From: Hetaerina americana | Taxonomy: Eukaryota > Arthropoda > Insecta > Odonata > Calopterygidae | Direction: 5' to 3' | NCBI GenBank assembly: GCA_022747635.1 | Contig: JAKTNV010000003.1 | Span: 92,854,790-92,918,789, forward strand | DNA length: 64,000 nt | Part shown: positions 37,691-47,815 of the stretch, piece after piece | Numbering within the stretch: the stretch's first letter is position 1 | Layout: each line of letters opens with the position of its first letter | The notes under the pieces: generated by a model | Database searches by the model: none | The model's input: only the letters and a program-made list of their open reading frames with translations | What the model was told of the DNA's origin: nothing | Program-made: the position numbers and the translations under genes

Positions 37691-37697
37691 ATATATA

Positions 37698-37729
<32 letters not shown>
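37691..37729. repeat. AT microsatellite forming the left flank of the mariner
   Basis: AT repeat that ends with the TA at 37,728-37,729, the left target-site duplication. With 39,067-39,087 it would form one continuous tract before the insertion. Confidence 0.9.
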
Positions 37730-37756
37730 CTACCTTGATCAAAAAGTTCCCGGAAT
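37730..37756 (+). repeat. Mariner left terminal inverted repeat
   Basis: 27 bp, adjoining the TA at 37,728-37,729. It pairs with 39,040-39,066 at 25 of 27 positions and is the presumed transposase binding site. Confidence 0.93.
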
Positions 37757-37934
37757 AACCACCGTGTGGCGCTCCCATCGTTCCGATTTGAGTTCTGTTT
37801 TTTTTGTTAAATTGGGACATCTGTTGTTGATATTCCCTTTAAATCTTAGTGTCATAACTTGACATTTGCAAAAGTTACGTAGCCAAGAGTACATCTATCT
37901 CTGTGTGTGTTGGCGATTTTTTACAATTGCAGAA

Positions 37935-39013
37935 ATGGATTTAAATTTGCAACAACGAACTGGTATTAAATTTTGCGTAAAAAACGGATTTAGTGGCGCA
38001 CGGACGTTGGAAATGTTGGAAAAGTGTTTCGGCAACGATTCTCTAAAAAAAACGGTCGTTTACCAGTGGCACGAGCGGTTCAGAAGTGGTCGTGAGTCAA
38101 TCGAAGAAGATGAACGCAGTGGCAGACCATCGACATCGAAAGTCGGTGAAAAAATTGATAAAGTAAAAGAAATGTTGGTCAATAACCGCAAATTAACCAT
38201 CAGAGAAATAGCAGAGGACTTGAACATTGCCTATGGATCCGCCCAAGACATTGTGGTTAATGATTTGGGTTTCCGTCGTGTAGCAGCAGCAAGTAGCAGG
38301 TGCCAAAAGACCTCAATTTCATGCAAAAAAGAGACCGTGTTGACGTCGCAAAAGACATGATTTGTGAGGCTGAATCCGATCCCACATTCATCAAAAGGAT
38401 CATTACTGGAGACGAGACGTGGGTTTATGAGTACGACAAGCAATCCAGACATCAGGCAAGTGAATGGCGTTCACCAAATGAGCCGAGACCAAAAAAACCA
38501 CGTCGTTTTCAGTCAAAAAAGAAGGCAATGCTGACGGTTTTCATGGATTACAACGGTGTAGTGCATCATGAATTTTTGCCAGAAGGCCAGACAGTAAACA
38601 AAGAGTATTATTTGGGCGTTATGAGACGTTTGCGTGAAGCAATTCGCCGAAAGAGACCAGAAATGTGGGCAGAAAACTCGTGGATTTTGCACCATGATAA
38701 CGCACCGTCGCACAGTGCTATCATTATTCGTAATTTTTTGACGAAAAATGCAACAAATACCATCCAACAGCCACCGAATTCACCTGATTTGGCTCCCTGT
38801 GACTTCTTTCTGTTCAATCGAGTTAAAAAACCATTACGGGGAACGCGTTTTAGCAGCCGAGAGGAAGTAATGGAAAAATCGCAGGAAGCACTGATGGACA
38901 TACCGAAAACCGAATATAAAAAATGTTTCGAGGATTGGATCAAGCGCTGGCATAAGTGTGTTGCAGTCGATGGGGATTACTTTGAAGGGGACAATATAGA
39001 TTTAGATGAATAA
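37935..39013 (+). pseudogene. Mariner transposase, broken by one frameshift
   Basis: This would encode a transposase of about 358 residues, near the usual 345-350, acting in the nucleus by cut-and-paste. The start at ATG 37,935 (MDLNLQQ) gives a typical N-terminus; an in-frame upstream ATG at 37,866 is less likely. Order: first helix-turn-helix (residues 1-55), a GRPSTS linker, second helix-turn-helix (LTIREIAEDLNIAYGSA), then the catalytic domain. The D,D34D triad is intact: TGDETW (Asp codon 38,411), HHDNAPSH (Asp 38,696) and LAPCDFFLF (Asp 38,801), with exactly 34 residues between the last two. Translation changes frame at about 38,284-38,299, in a GCA/AGC-rich stretch before VPKDLNF, with no other stop. 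As it stands it cannot make a full protein. Confidence 0.93.
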
Positions 39014-39039
39014 ACTTGTATTTTTAATTTTCTGAATAA

Positions 39040-39066
39040 ATTCCGGGAAATTTTTGATCAATGTAG
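39040..39066 (-). repeat. Mariner right terminal inverted repeat
   Basis: 27 bp, 26 bases after the transposase stop codon, followed by TA at 39,067-39,068. Confidence 0.93.
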
Positions 39067-39068
39067 TA

Positions 39069-39099
<31 letters not shown>

Positions 39100-39107
39100 T
39101 TTTTTTT
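39067..39107. repeat. AT tract and poly(A) tail of the adjoining minus-strand LINE
   Basis: (TA)n to about 39,087, then TATTTATATT and a run of T (39,099-39,107). Read on the minus strand, this is a poly(A)/(TAAATA)-like tail after the 3' end of the LINE at 39,108-39,897. The mariner has landed in this tail. Confidence 0.7.
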
Positions 39108-39894
39108 AAGGTAATCTACCAGTTAAGGTAGGTTTTTGGATGGACACAACTACCAAACAAATATTTTATTGCTCCTAACAAAACACAAAATCCATCATCC
39201 TACTCTATATCAGAAGTACATCCTACTCTTCATCTCTGAGTACTTTCTTCCTCCCTTCATCCCGTCCAACATCCCTATCCTGTTCCTTCCCTTTCCTCTT
39301 TTGCCCAACATTCTACCCTCTATCACAGTCTTCAACATTCCACTGCCGGTCAACACACCCTTCATCCACTTTTCCTGCCTCCATAGGATTGCTCCCAACA
39401 AACCCCTCTCTTCGCCCACCATACCAAGTACTTCCGCATTTGATTTCTTCTCTGTCCATTTCACCTCCTCCATTCTTCTCCACACCCACATTTCAAAAGC
39501 CTCGTGTCTACGTCTATGCTCCTGCTTCAATGACCACGTTTCCGCGCCGTACATAGCTACGCTCCATATCAAAGTTTTTACGAGTCTTTTCTTAATATCC
39601 TTACTGAACGTCCCTGTCATCAACTCCCTCCTCCTTGTGAAAGCCTCTTTGCCTAGCGCAATTCTTCTCCTTACGTCCCTACTACTTTGACCGTGTCGGT
39701 CCAAAACACTACCGAGATACGTAAACTGTTCTACCTGCTCTAGTTTTTGCCCTCCTATTTTAATGTTAAGCTTGGCCTTTTTCTTTCTAGATCGCATAAC
39801 CTTTGTTTTATTAATATTGATTCTCATCCCATACCTGTCGCACTGAATTTCCAATTCACTCAGCAATGCTTTAAAGCCCCTTGGCTGACTGACA

Positions 39895-39897
<3 letters not shown>
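39108..39897 (-). mobile_element. LINE 3' part: RT C-terminus, 218-codon open frame
   Basis: An open frame on the minus strand (39,866 to 39,210) encodes the C-terminal part of a non-LTR ORF2. It starts just after the YADD block with ELEIQCDRYGMRININKTKV, followed by VEQFTYLGSVLDRHGQSS (thumb region), SVAMYGAETWSLKQE and EMWVWRRMEEVKWTEKKS. This is the order in endonuclease/RT LINEs often annotated from insects. The stop is followed by about 100 bases of 3' UTR and an A/T-rich tail. The 5' end is cut at an AT microsatellite (39,898). The frame is unbroken, so the copy is relatively young, but it lacks endonuclease and RT catalytic residues and is inactive. Confidence 0.85.
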
Positions 39898-39990
<93 letters not shown>

Positions 39991-40050
39991 TTATTTATTT
40001 ATTATATATATATATATTATTATATATTATTTATTATATATATATTTAAT
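39898..40050. repeat. AT/TTTA microsatellite between two LINE copies
   Basis: About 150 bases of (AT)n with TTTA and ATTATT interruptions. It lies at the 5' break of one LINE fragment and the 3' end of the next, both on the minus strand, so it may be the expanded tail of the second LINE. Confidence 0.92.
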
Positions 40051-40745
40051 AAACAGCCCAGTATCCAACCTTAATATATGCCTGTTTTCAAATCTGCATA
40101 CTTCCTTCCTCCATTCATTCCGTCCAACATTCCTGTCCTACTCCTGCCCCTTCCTCGCTTGCCTAACGTTATCATCTCTATCACGGTCTTTAACTTCCTT
40201 TGCCCATCAAAACGCTTTGAATCCATCTTTCCTTCCTCTTATTGATTTTTCCCCAAAATTCATTCTCCTACCCCACCATATTGAGCGCTTTCTCGTTAGT
40301 TTTCTTTTCAGTCGACTTCACGTTTTCTATACTTATGCACACCCACATTTAAAAAGCCTCAAATCTACGCCTATCAACCTGTTTTAATGACCATGTTTCC
40401 GTGTTTCCCAAAACAACGCTCCAAATGAAAGTTTTAACGAGCCTTTTCTTAGCATCCTTACTGAAAGTCCCCGCCACCTATTCCTTCCTCATTGTGAAAG
40501 CATCTTTGCCTGACACAATTCTACTCCTTTTGTCCCCACTACTTTGATCATTTTGGTCCAAAACATTTCCAGGATAAGTAAACTGTTCCACCTTATCTAG
40601 TTTTTGCCCTCCTACATGTATTTTAACATTTTGTTTAGCTTTAATCTTCATAGAAAACTGCATAACGTGTGTTTTAGGTACATTTATTATCACTCCATGC
40701 CTATCGCACTGACTTTTCAATGGATTCAGCTGAGTTTTCCACCCC
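40051..40745 (-). mobile_element. Second, more decayed copy of the same LINE 3' end
   Basis: The minus strand is clearly homologous to 39,210-39,866 over its whole length. The surviving 80-codon frame (40,720 to 40,478) reads SQCDRHGVIINVPKTHVMQ, then VGGQKLDKVEQFTYPGNVLD. Downstream of its stop the nucleotide similarity continues to about 40,085 with stops and small gaps. It is older than the neighbouring copy. The two could be independent insertions or a tandem duplication that diverged. Confidence 0.8.
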
Positions 40746-40749
40746 TTGG

Positions 40750-41065
40750 AAAGCCGGTGGAATGGTTACGTTTGAGATTACTTTTGGCAAGAACTATGGG
40801 TGATGAGAAGCTTATATTGACTCTTGGAGAGTACCTAGGTTAAGTAGAGAGGGAGAGGGGAATGGAAAACCCACTTATTTCACGATTCATTATACCTCTT
40901 TTATTCACTTTCACCATCTGCCCATTTAATCCCGCTGCTTTCAATCATTTCATCTCTTTTTCAACTAGCCGCAGTCAAAAAGCAAAATACTACTGCTTCT
41001 TGTTATTAATATTCTCCAGGCGAATTTGTTATTCATTTCGGCCTGAACTGATGAATAAGATGTAA
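40750..41065 (-). repeat. Left arm of a diverged inverted repeat (partner 43.72-43.94 kb)
   Basis: The reverse complement of 40,765-40,930 matches 43,735-43,935 (shared pieces include GGTACTCTCCAAGAGT and CATAGTTCTTGCCAAA). It directly adjoins the LINE fragment at 40,051-40,745. A further short piece, CTGATGAATAAGAT near 41,047, recurs in direct orientation near 43,423. These look like parts of one LINE-associated repeat that inserted twice in opposite orientations. Confidence 0.6.
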
Positions 41066-41569
41066 GCAAGCTTTAAAGTGGTCTTAAAACCAAAAGCTGA
41101 TACAGCATTATAGGGTCACGCGTTTTGATTCACTTGTGCTTATGGAGTACATATGTGAGCACCATATTTACTTAAGTCCTTATTTTATGAATTTCTTTTT
41201 TATTACACGGTGCCCCAAATGATTTGATTTGTGCAAAAATGATAATAAATTTTTTGAAGGTTTTTTCACATTTTTTGAACTACTAAACATTTTCTCGGGC
41301 CATTTTGGGTGGCATTTTTAAGCTGTTCGTAATTTTAAATATTTATTACTATTGCAAGCATTAATTTCTTCAAAAATTTATTTCATTTTGCTTTTTCTCA
41401 CTAAATCATATATTGGGCATTTCTTAGAACATACCCGGAGTGATTTAATGAGGCTAAGGACGGGTGGTACGGGACCTGGGAAATGTCTGCCAATGAATAA
41501 ATTGCTATCGATCTACCCTACGTAATCGATTACCATTGAAGGGCCCAATGGTAGGGTCGTTCTCTAGTA
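41066..41569. other. AT-rich DNA without recognised gene
   Basis: No motif was identified. Part may belong to the decayed mariner that follows, but its right-hand TIR was not found here. Confidence 0.3.
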
Positions 41570-42125
41570 AAAATGTGTTGCATAAAGTTTCAGAAAGGAA
41601 AATTTATTTCAGATATTGCTAAAATGCCTAAATATTCCTCAAAGTACATTCCTTGAGCGTTGGCACACTTTCTCCAGGGGTTTTAACACGACTCGGAGGT
41701 TGCCTGGTTAGGGGATTTCGGAATATCGTACAGGGGACGCATGCAAGCTTTTTTGACGCCAATTAGGGTCCCATGGTGGTATCCTTAGAGGGGTAACTTA
41801 ACTTTTGGGAATAGAAAATAGTCTGCTGTGGCCAAAGTTCCCCAATGCCCTTGCGGTCCGCAAGGGCATTGGGGAACCGCCGTGTCACGTTCCAAGTCTT
41901 CGCAAGCAAACACTTAGCCCTGCTTTTGATCGTCCGTCAAGATCTTCGGGACGAGTGTATCGCAGATCTTCCGCATTGCTAAATTTTCAGTGATATTGGT
42001 GTGCAACTGTCATATTATCAATGCTAATCCGAACCGTGATCATGCGCACACTTGACCAACAATCTAAATTTAGCACTTTACGCATGTAAGGAAAAATTGC
42101 TACCGATACTTTTTATACAAACCTT
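41570..42125 (-). pseudogene. Mariner pseudogene lacking the catalytic core (minus strand)
   Basis: Minus-strand translation has mariner blocks in order but with the middle gone. VPKILTDDQKQ and VFACEDLERD (about 41,895-41,957) match the region before the first catalytic Asp. TLATADYFLFPKVKLPL (about 41,790-41,840) is the third-Asp block, joined straight to the former. The last block is WRKCANAQGMYFE (about 41,649-41,687). The first and second Asp regions, about 130-150 codons, are missing. Stops and frame changes add to the damage. A perfect 19-bp hairpin lies at the junction (separate entry). This is a different mariner lineage from the element at 37.7 kb, which has LAPCDFFLF. TIRs were not identified. 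Confidence 0.75.
41838..41876. repeat. Perfect 19-bp hairpin with a 1-nt loop at a deletion junction
   Basis: TTCCCCAATGCCCTTGCGG (41,838-41,856), a single T, and the exact reverse complement (41,858-41,876). It sits where the mariner catalytic core has been lost, so it probably arose during the aberrant repair that made the deletion. Confidence 0.9.
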
Positions 42126-42274
42126 GTATGTGTGGTAAAAATTATTTTTAATATCCTCTTTAAAAAAAATTATAACTCAGAGTTGAAATTCAGACTTGTA
42201 TGTTATAGAATATTTCTTCGAAAAGAAACGGTGGCATATTTGGAAGTAAATAAAACAACGATACCTCTATTGTT
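42126..42274. other. AT-rich spacer
   Basis: It lies between the decayed mariner and the large palindrome. No feature was seen. Confidence 0.3.
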
Positions 42275-42460
42275 TAATAAAAACTTCGTTGCAATTTTCC
42301 ACAGTTAAAACTTTATTTCCGACCATGGCTTCGATACACTGTATCATCATCAGGTGATGATGATACAGTGTATCGTATGACCTGATGATGATACAGTGTA
42401 TCGAAACCATGGTCGGAAATAAAGTTTTAACTGTGGAAAATTGCAACGAAGTTTTTATTA
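42275..42460. mobile_element. Palindrome, 81-bp arms (one mismatch), 24-nt spacer
   Basis: Arms 42,275-42,355 and 42,380-42,460 match at 80 of 81 positions. The spacer holds an extra direct copy of TGATGATGATACAGTGTATC. The arms contain CGAAACCATGGTCGGAAATA and, near the centre, CCTGATGATGATACAG. There is no transposase. Its build is like that of the palindrome at 9.77 kb, and it carries the same kind of hammerhead-like core, but the sequences are otherwise unrelated. It could be a foldback MITE or an inverted pair of Penelope-like terminal repeats. Confidence 0.88.
42382..42414 (+). ncRNA. Hammerhead-ribozyme-like core 2
   Basis: In order: CTGATGA (42,382-42,388, exact consensus), one extra T, GATAC (42,390-42,394), loop AGT, GTATC (42,398-42,402), GAAA (42,403-42,406) and CCATGGTC (42,407-42,414). 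Stem II is 5 bp. Stem III is A-U, C-G, C-G around a 2-nt AT loop, and cleavage would follow GTC. Stem I is weak: only one clear pair next to the core. The left arm has an equivalent minus-strand copy in which the A after GAA is G. The extra base between CUGANGA and stem II occurs also in the 9.9-kb core. Activity is not shown. Confidence 0.45.
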
Positions 42461-42924
42461 TGTCTCGATTCCACAACATCACGCCTGACTCTTCACTTTT
42501 CGTCTCTATTGTTTATTTATTATCTTTCTGCTCCAGATGTCCATTTTCAACCTTTTTGCACACCGGAATCAGTTTTTGGTCCCAATAATGCATGCCCACC
42601 CCCTTTTCCCAAACATAAATTTGAATATTCACCCCATACTTACTATCGACAGGATTTAACTTTATTGCATTCAAAGAATCTGAAAGAATCAAATGCAGTC
42701 TTTTACATGCGTTTTTTGACCTAATTTCAATGTTAATAGTTTTAGTCTTTTTGGCAATGAAGTAAGAAAACTCGACATACTTCTCTGAGGGGGGAATTAC
42801 TTTTTCTACGTTGATTATGTGTGGGCGTGCATTTATATACATACATACATATGTGAACAGATATTATGTACAATGCAAACCAAATGTAACATTCTGGATC
42901 GAATGAAATAATTTATAATATGCT
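42461..42924. other. AT-rich DNA without recognised gene
   Basis: A 109-codon minus frame (42513-42842) has no recognisable domain. A short ATACATAC repeat lies at 42,836-42,850. Confidence 0.3.
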
Positions 42925-42992
42925 TGAGTGGTTAGAGTATCGGTACGGCAAGTCGAAAGATCCGCGGTTCAAACCCCGGTCAAGGAAATATT
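42925..42992 (+). repeat. tRNA-like relic (SINE head or tRNA pseudogene)
   Basis: GAGTGGTTAGAG resembles a pol III A box/D arm, and GCGGTTCAAACCCC (about 42,964-42,977) has a good B box. CTTGA near the start can pair with TCAAG near the end as an acceptor-like stem. The T stem has mismatches and the anticodon arm is poor, so it is not a functional tRNA. No copy of the body was seen elsewhere in the window. Confidence 0.45.
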
Positions 42993-43096
42993 TTTTCCCA
43001 CTTGTGATCTGCTTAATTCCGCCTTCCCCACCTCTCCTATATCTATTTCAATGAGAACGAATATTTGTTCACTAATTGGCGGGTTTTCGTTTTTGA

Positions 43097-43201
<105 letters not shown>

Positions 43202-43300
43202 GAATTGGACGGCAACAAACAATATAGAAAACACAAAAAGATTACTCACACGTTATTTCTTGATCATTTCGACGGAATTCCGCTCAGTCTTCATTGGAAG

Positions 43301-43304
<4 letters not shown>

Positions 43305-43346
<42 letters not shown>

Positions 43347-43366
43347 TATATATATATATATATATA
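43305..43366. repeat. (TA)n microsatellite with one interruption
   Basis: (TA)n broken once by TTCAT near 43,343. It lies 105 bp after the previous tract. Confidence 0.93.
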
Positions 43367-43719
43367 ATTATTATATTTATATGGTCATATGTCCATAGTG
43401 TCATAATATCTACGACCTGAAGTGATGAATAAGATACAAGTAAGCTGTCTACATTTAAGATTATTATAATAAGGACACTCACTAACATTCGAATACACTA
43501 AGGATATAGCACTAATGAATGAAGCACAAAATAAAGTAGGTTCAGAATGTGGAATTCAAACAAGCACCAGCGAATAAAAACGCGTAGCCCTTTCATTTTA
43601 TGTCAGGTTTTGGTTTTAGCTAGGTCACATCTTATTCTTAGTTAAGGTGGAAATAAATAAATGAATTGCTTGGGAAGTATTTATAGTAAGGGACAGCAGA
43701 ATAAAGCTTTTAGACCAGA
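43367..43719. other. AT-rich DNA, possibly LINE-derived
   Basis: It contains a short direct match to 41,042-41,083 (CTGAAGTGATGAATAAGATA versus CTGAACTGATGAATAAGATG). No coding block was recognised. Confidence 0.35.
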
Positions 43720-43995
43720 GCGTGAGGGAAAAAGAAATGGAAAGAGATAGAGCAACGGTATTAAATGCGCAGATGATGGCGGTGAAAGTAAGTAGCTAGC
43801 AGCAGAAGTAGAATGACACGTGAAAAAGGCGGGTGAGCCACTCCTTCCTATCTTCTTACCTTAGGTACTCTCCAAGAGTAAATATAGGCTTCTCACCACT
43901 CATAGTTCTTGCCAAAGGTAAGCTCAATCGTATGCAGCACAGGGGAGCAAAAGTAGAGCAGGTTAAACTGTTTACTCATCTCGGAAGTGATTTTT
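43720..43995 (+). mobile_element. LINE-associated repeat, inverted partner of 40.75-41.07 kb
   Basis: 43,735-43,935 is the diverged reverse complement of 40,765-40,930. It runs into a plus-strand frame reading GAKVEQVKLFTHLGSDF (about 43,948-43,998), which fits the RT thumb block (usual form G.KLEQVEQFTYLGS). So LINE sequence of the same general type is present here in the opposite orientation. It is short and broken. Confidence 0.55.
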
Positions 43996-44503
43996 TATTC
44001 TAATATGTGCGAAGGAAGGAAAATTATCAATTTTTGATCATGAATTTTCAATATTATTCTACCATACCTGGTTTAAGCGCTTTGTATTGCTTTATCCATC
44101 TAATATGCAATATTGGATTAAATGGGCAACAATCCCTTTAATTAATCAATGATTATGTTGTCTCGATGAAGTGTATTTGATCAAATCATTAGATTTGAAA
44201 ATCTGATCATCCATACAATTTGAGAAGTGGAAGCATTTATTATTAATGCGTGGATCCGGGTTTCCAGGTATTGTTATAGCATGTATGGTATTATAACCGA
44301 TAATACATTTGTAGTTACAAACTGTTGCAACATGGAATGCTCTACAATTTTGGATTTTATTGTCTAATGCTTCGTTAAAAAGGTGTAAATCGTTTAATGT
44401 TCTATCAAATGAAAGTTGGGTAATTCGGGTCAAAAATATTAATTTTTCACTAAAGATAACAGTACTTTTCACGTTATCTATAAGATAATTTTAAATTTCT
44501 CAA

Positions 44504-44504
<1 letters not shown>
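43996..44504. other. AT-rich DNA without recognised gene
   Basis: A 108-codon minus frame (44146-44472) has no recognisable motif. Confidence 0.3.

Positions 44505-44592
<88 letters not shown>
44505..44592. repeat. (TA)n-(GA)n compound microsatellite
   Basis: (TA)n at 44,505-44,564 changes directly to (GA)n at 44,565-44,590. Confidence 0.95.
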
Positions 44593-44594
<2 letters not shown>

Positions 44595-47500
44595 ATTCGT
44601 TGGATTTATCTTCGCTGTAGACTCAATTGGCCCTTAACATTTGTATTTTCCTCAAGTCTATGGAACGAGGCTATATTAAATGCGCTGGTGCGTAAAGATT
44701 ATTTACGAGATCAAAGAAAAGGTGGAGTACGCGGAGAAACGATAGGGTGATTTGCGAAGCATTACTCTACCTGCAGAGAAGAAAGAAGACCAGAAAAAAC
44801 TGATGTCCACTGAGAATAATGCCATTGAAAAGTACAACCTCAAGATAAATAATTTCAAAGAAGATTTTCATTTTATTTTTCTATGATATCTACATTATAG
44901 CAGGGATTATAATCAAGTGGTAAATATAGGGAAAAAGTTACTGGAATAAATGGAAAAGTTTTGCTAGTTAGACAGCGAGATCACCAGCGTTGGAAAAAGC
45001 ACCAGGGATATGGCAAGCACACTAACAATGGCGATGAGAGCTCTATCTGAACAATACAAGTACTAACGGAAACCATTAATTGAGTAATTAGAAATAAAGA
45101 ATCATTTATTCAAAAATATTTAACAATTTCTCGTCGGTGCAACGTATAAGATTTGGTCAGGATAGAAAAAAAATTGGAGGCCCTGGAAATTCGATACCAC
45201 TGAAGAATGATGAAAGTAAAATTGGCAGAAAGAGTAAAAAGTGATAACGTGTTTTAAGAGAGAAATTTACGGAGGACACTAATAATAAGAAGAGGGGAAT
45301 GAATTGGAATAATTCTGTGGAAAAATAATGTACCGAGAGCCATAAATGAAGTGAACAAAGTAGGAAACAGTATTTCGGGAGGGCCAAGGATAAAGAACAG
45401 CAGGTCGTTGAAAATTACAGTGTAAGTTGCTATGTGAAAACAAAGAGATTGATAAGGAAGAGAAGGATTTTAAGAACTATTTCCCGTATTAAATGAGGTA
45501 AAAAAATCCAGTTTAAATGTTAATATTTAAACAAAAATCTTATAAAATGAATTTGATTATTAAAATAAAAGGATACTGCACGCAACCTGGCAAACTTACA
45601 TAGCATAGCAGAAAGACGTCATGCATGATTCAGATAAAACCTCCTTGATTGCATGGGTAAAACAGCAATTAGGTATAAAACCTTTACACTGCGAAGTAAA
45701 CCTTTATATATGAGTGTGCCGTACTTTCGGGATATTGAAATCACAATATATTTGAATATTTTATATAACTATATATATTTACAATATTATGATTTCAAAT
45801 TCCTTCACAAGGTATTACGCTTTCTGAAAACCGCAAATGAAGCAATCTTCTATAAACATTGGTAACGGCCACAAAAATGAGTTTCGATTCAAAAGATAGT
45901 TCCTATCATTTGAAATAATTGCATTATAGGATATAGGGCTTGCGATGCAAAAACACCTGAAACTGCATCACTTCTGTATTAGCAATGATATTGAAGAAAC
46001 AGTGACCAAGTTAGAAAGGAGTCGGACTTAGAGGAAGTTCCAACTGATTAACCTTACGAGGTCTCTTGGATTTTTAAATTTTTTAATGAGTGAAACGTGA
46101 ATGATATCGATAATACAATCGTACAAATAATCTGTCGGAAAATAATATATGCTAATCTCTTACCAATTTCCTTTAATTCGTCGTTTAATCTTCCACTAAT
46201 TGTAACTGTTGATTGAGCCACTTTTGTGATTGACAGCCTCATAAATGAATATTCTGGCCCTGTCGATATGAGGAAAATTCAAATTTTTCCGAAAAAATGT
46301 GGAAGACGGTGACAATATCAGATGTTTTCTCCGTATGCCAATGCCATGCGAAGGAATCAAAGGAGATTAATAAGCCCAAAATGAAATGAAAACAAGAGAA
46401 TATCATAAGCTTGTATGAAATTGACTGTGGTAAAATGAAAATGATATGAAAAGATGTCATTGATTGAACGAACAAAAAAAAAGATTATGGAGAATTTTTA
46501 AAGAAAATGCTATCACACGGTTAAGGGGAACTTGGTGGAAGGGAGGCCAGTAACAATCTGTAAACAAATATAAAATAATTACCCTAAATAACAATGTACT
46601 GGGGAGCTGGAATTAAAATTAACAATTTAATAACTTTTTGCTATGCAAATACAAATGTGAACATCTATGTATTTTTATATATTAACAGAAATAAAAATTA
46701 GCATTGAATTTGTGAGCAGCTGGATCAAATAAAACAAGCGAACGATTTTAATTACGAAATAGCTGGACTTTATTATAAATTTATATTATTAACATTAGCA
46801 TACAAAATATACAAATTAATATTTGTATTAAATATATACAAATACAACTTATGAATTGTAATATACTTGGTTTTAAAATTTAGAAAATACTGAATTGAAG
46901 AGAATTCAGAAAAATGAAATATTTGAAAGGTGGAGGTTAATGATCGTGAGTAGGGATAATATGTTGAAATTCATAAGAAGGACAAATTAAGAGCATTATT
47001 GTTATGGATAATTTATCAACTACAGCTATATTTTGATCGGCATATGAAAAATATTGGACGATACAATGGGTTTCTAAACCAATTTGTTTGTTAAATTTAA
47101 TATCTTTTCGGTCGCAAAATATTTTTACCTATTACTTTATTTTTCTGTCCCCATAATGTCGTACAATAACACCCGCCTTACGTCCATTCTCATCTTACTT
47201 TCTTCCTTCCGCCAAAGCCGTCACCTTTGAACTATCTCTTAATATCTACACCAATTATTTTCTTCGAATATACTCAACCAACTAAATTTATATCTACAAA
47301 GTACCCTGCAAGGCGCCGCAAGGGCCTGCGGGGGGGTATTGTGTAACTACCTTTCTTCCCAACCATATCCATAACATACTCCTTTGCCTTTCTCTTTGCA
47401 TATAATACATACTCTATCAAAGCCTTCTATCCTTCTTCTTATCCACAATTCAAAAGTATTGATCCACCACCCACCATCTTTCCCTATAGGAAAGTTTCCC

Positions 47501-47750
47501 AGCACTACCTCCCAATCTTTTGACCTGCCTTAACTTTTGCTCTTTTTTAAAAGATAAAATCAACCACCGAAATGAATCCCAGTGTTAGTTGGGTAAGTTA
47601 CGATAGAGCTCACCTAGCTCTGTATTCAACGGTGTGTTCAATTCGTACATATGGTAAGAGGGTCAGTTTCTTTCCCTAATTTGTCCACGGTTTCTCATAA
47701 GGACTTGATGCTAAAAATAATCTCATCTTGTTTAAAACTGAGGACTCTTA
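44593..47750. other. 3.2 kb of AT-rich DNA without recognised gene
   Basis: The longest frames (76-78 codons, minus, 45157-45387 and 46239-46475) match nothing known. A small GC-rich spot, GCAAGGCGCCGCAAGGGCC, lies near 47,315. The part 44,640-45,420 reads like old coding DNA in places, but no domain could be named. Confidence 0.35.
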
Positions 47751-47754
47751 GAAG

Positions 47755-47815
47755 AGTTACCTTTACATGATCCCAGGTTCTCTGATTAGTAGTCCAGCGC
47801 TCTACCCTGTATACT
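47755..47815 (-). repeat. tRNA-like relic on the minus strand
   Basis: Minus strand reads GGTAGAGCGCTGGACTACTA, then ATCAGAGAACCTGGGATC. This fits the D-arm end, anticodon arm and start of the T arm of a tRNA. The B box is degenerate (GGATCATGT instead of GGTTCGANT). It is probably a SINE head or old tRNA pseudogene. Confidence 0.4.

Larger units (their letters stand above)
37730..39066 (+). mobile_element. Mariner transposon, 1,337 bp, both TIRs present
   Basis: The element starts CTACCTTGATCAAAAAGTTC and its reverse-complemented end starts CTACATTGATCAAAAATTTC. The two 27-bp terminal inverted repeats (37,730-37,756 and 39,040-39,066) differ at two positions. Both ends are flanked by TA, the Tc1/mariner target duplication, and both flanks are AT microsatellite. 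A length near 1.3 kb is normal for mariner. The single internal gene fills most of the element. With near-identical TIRs and only one frameshift, it is much younger than the other transposons here. Confidence 0.95.
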
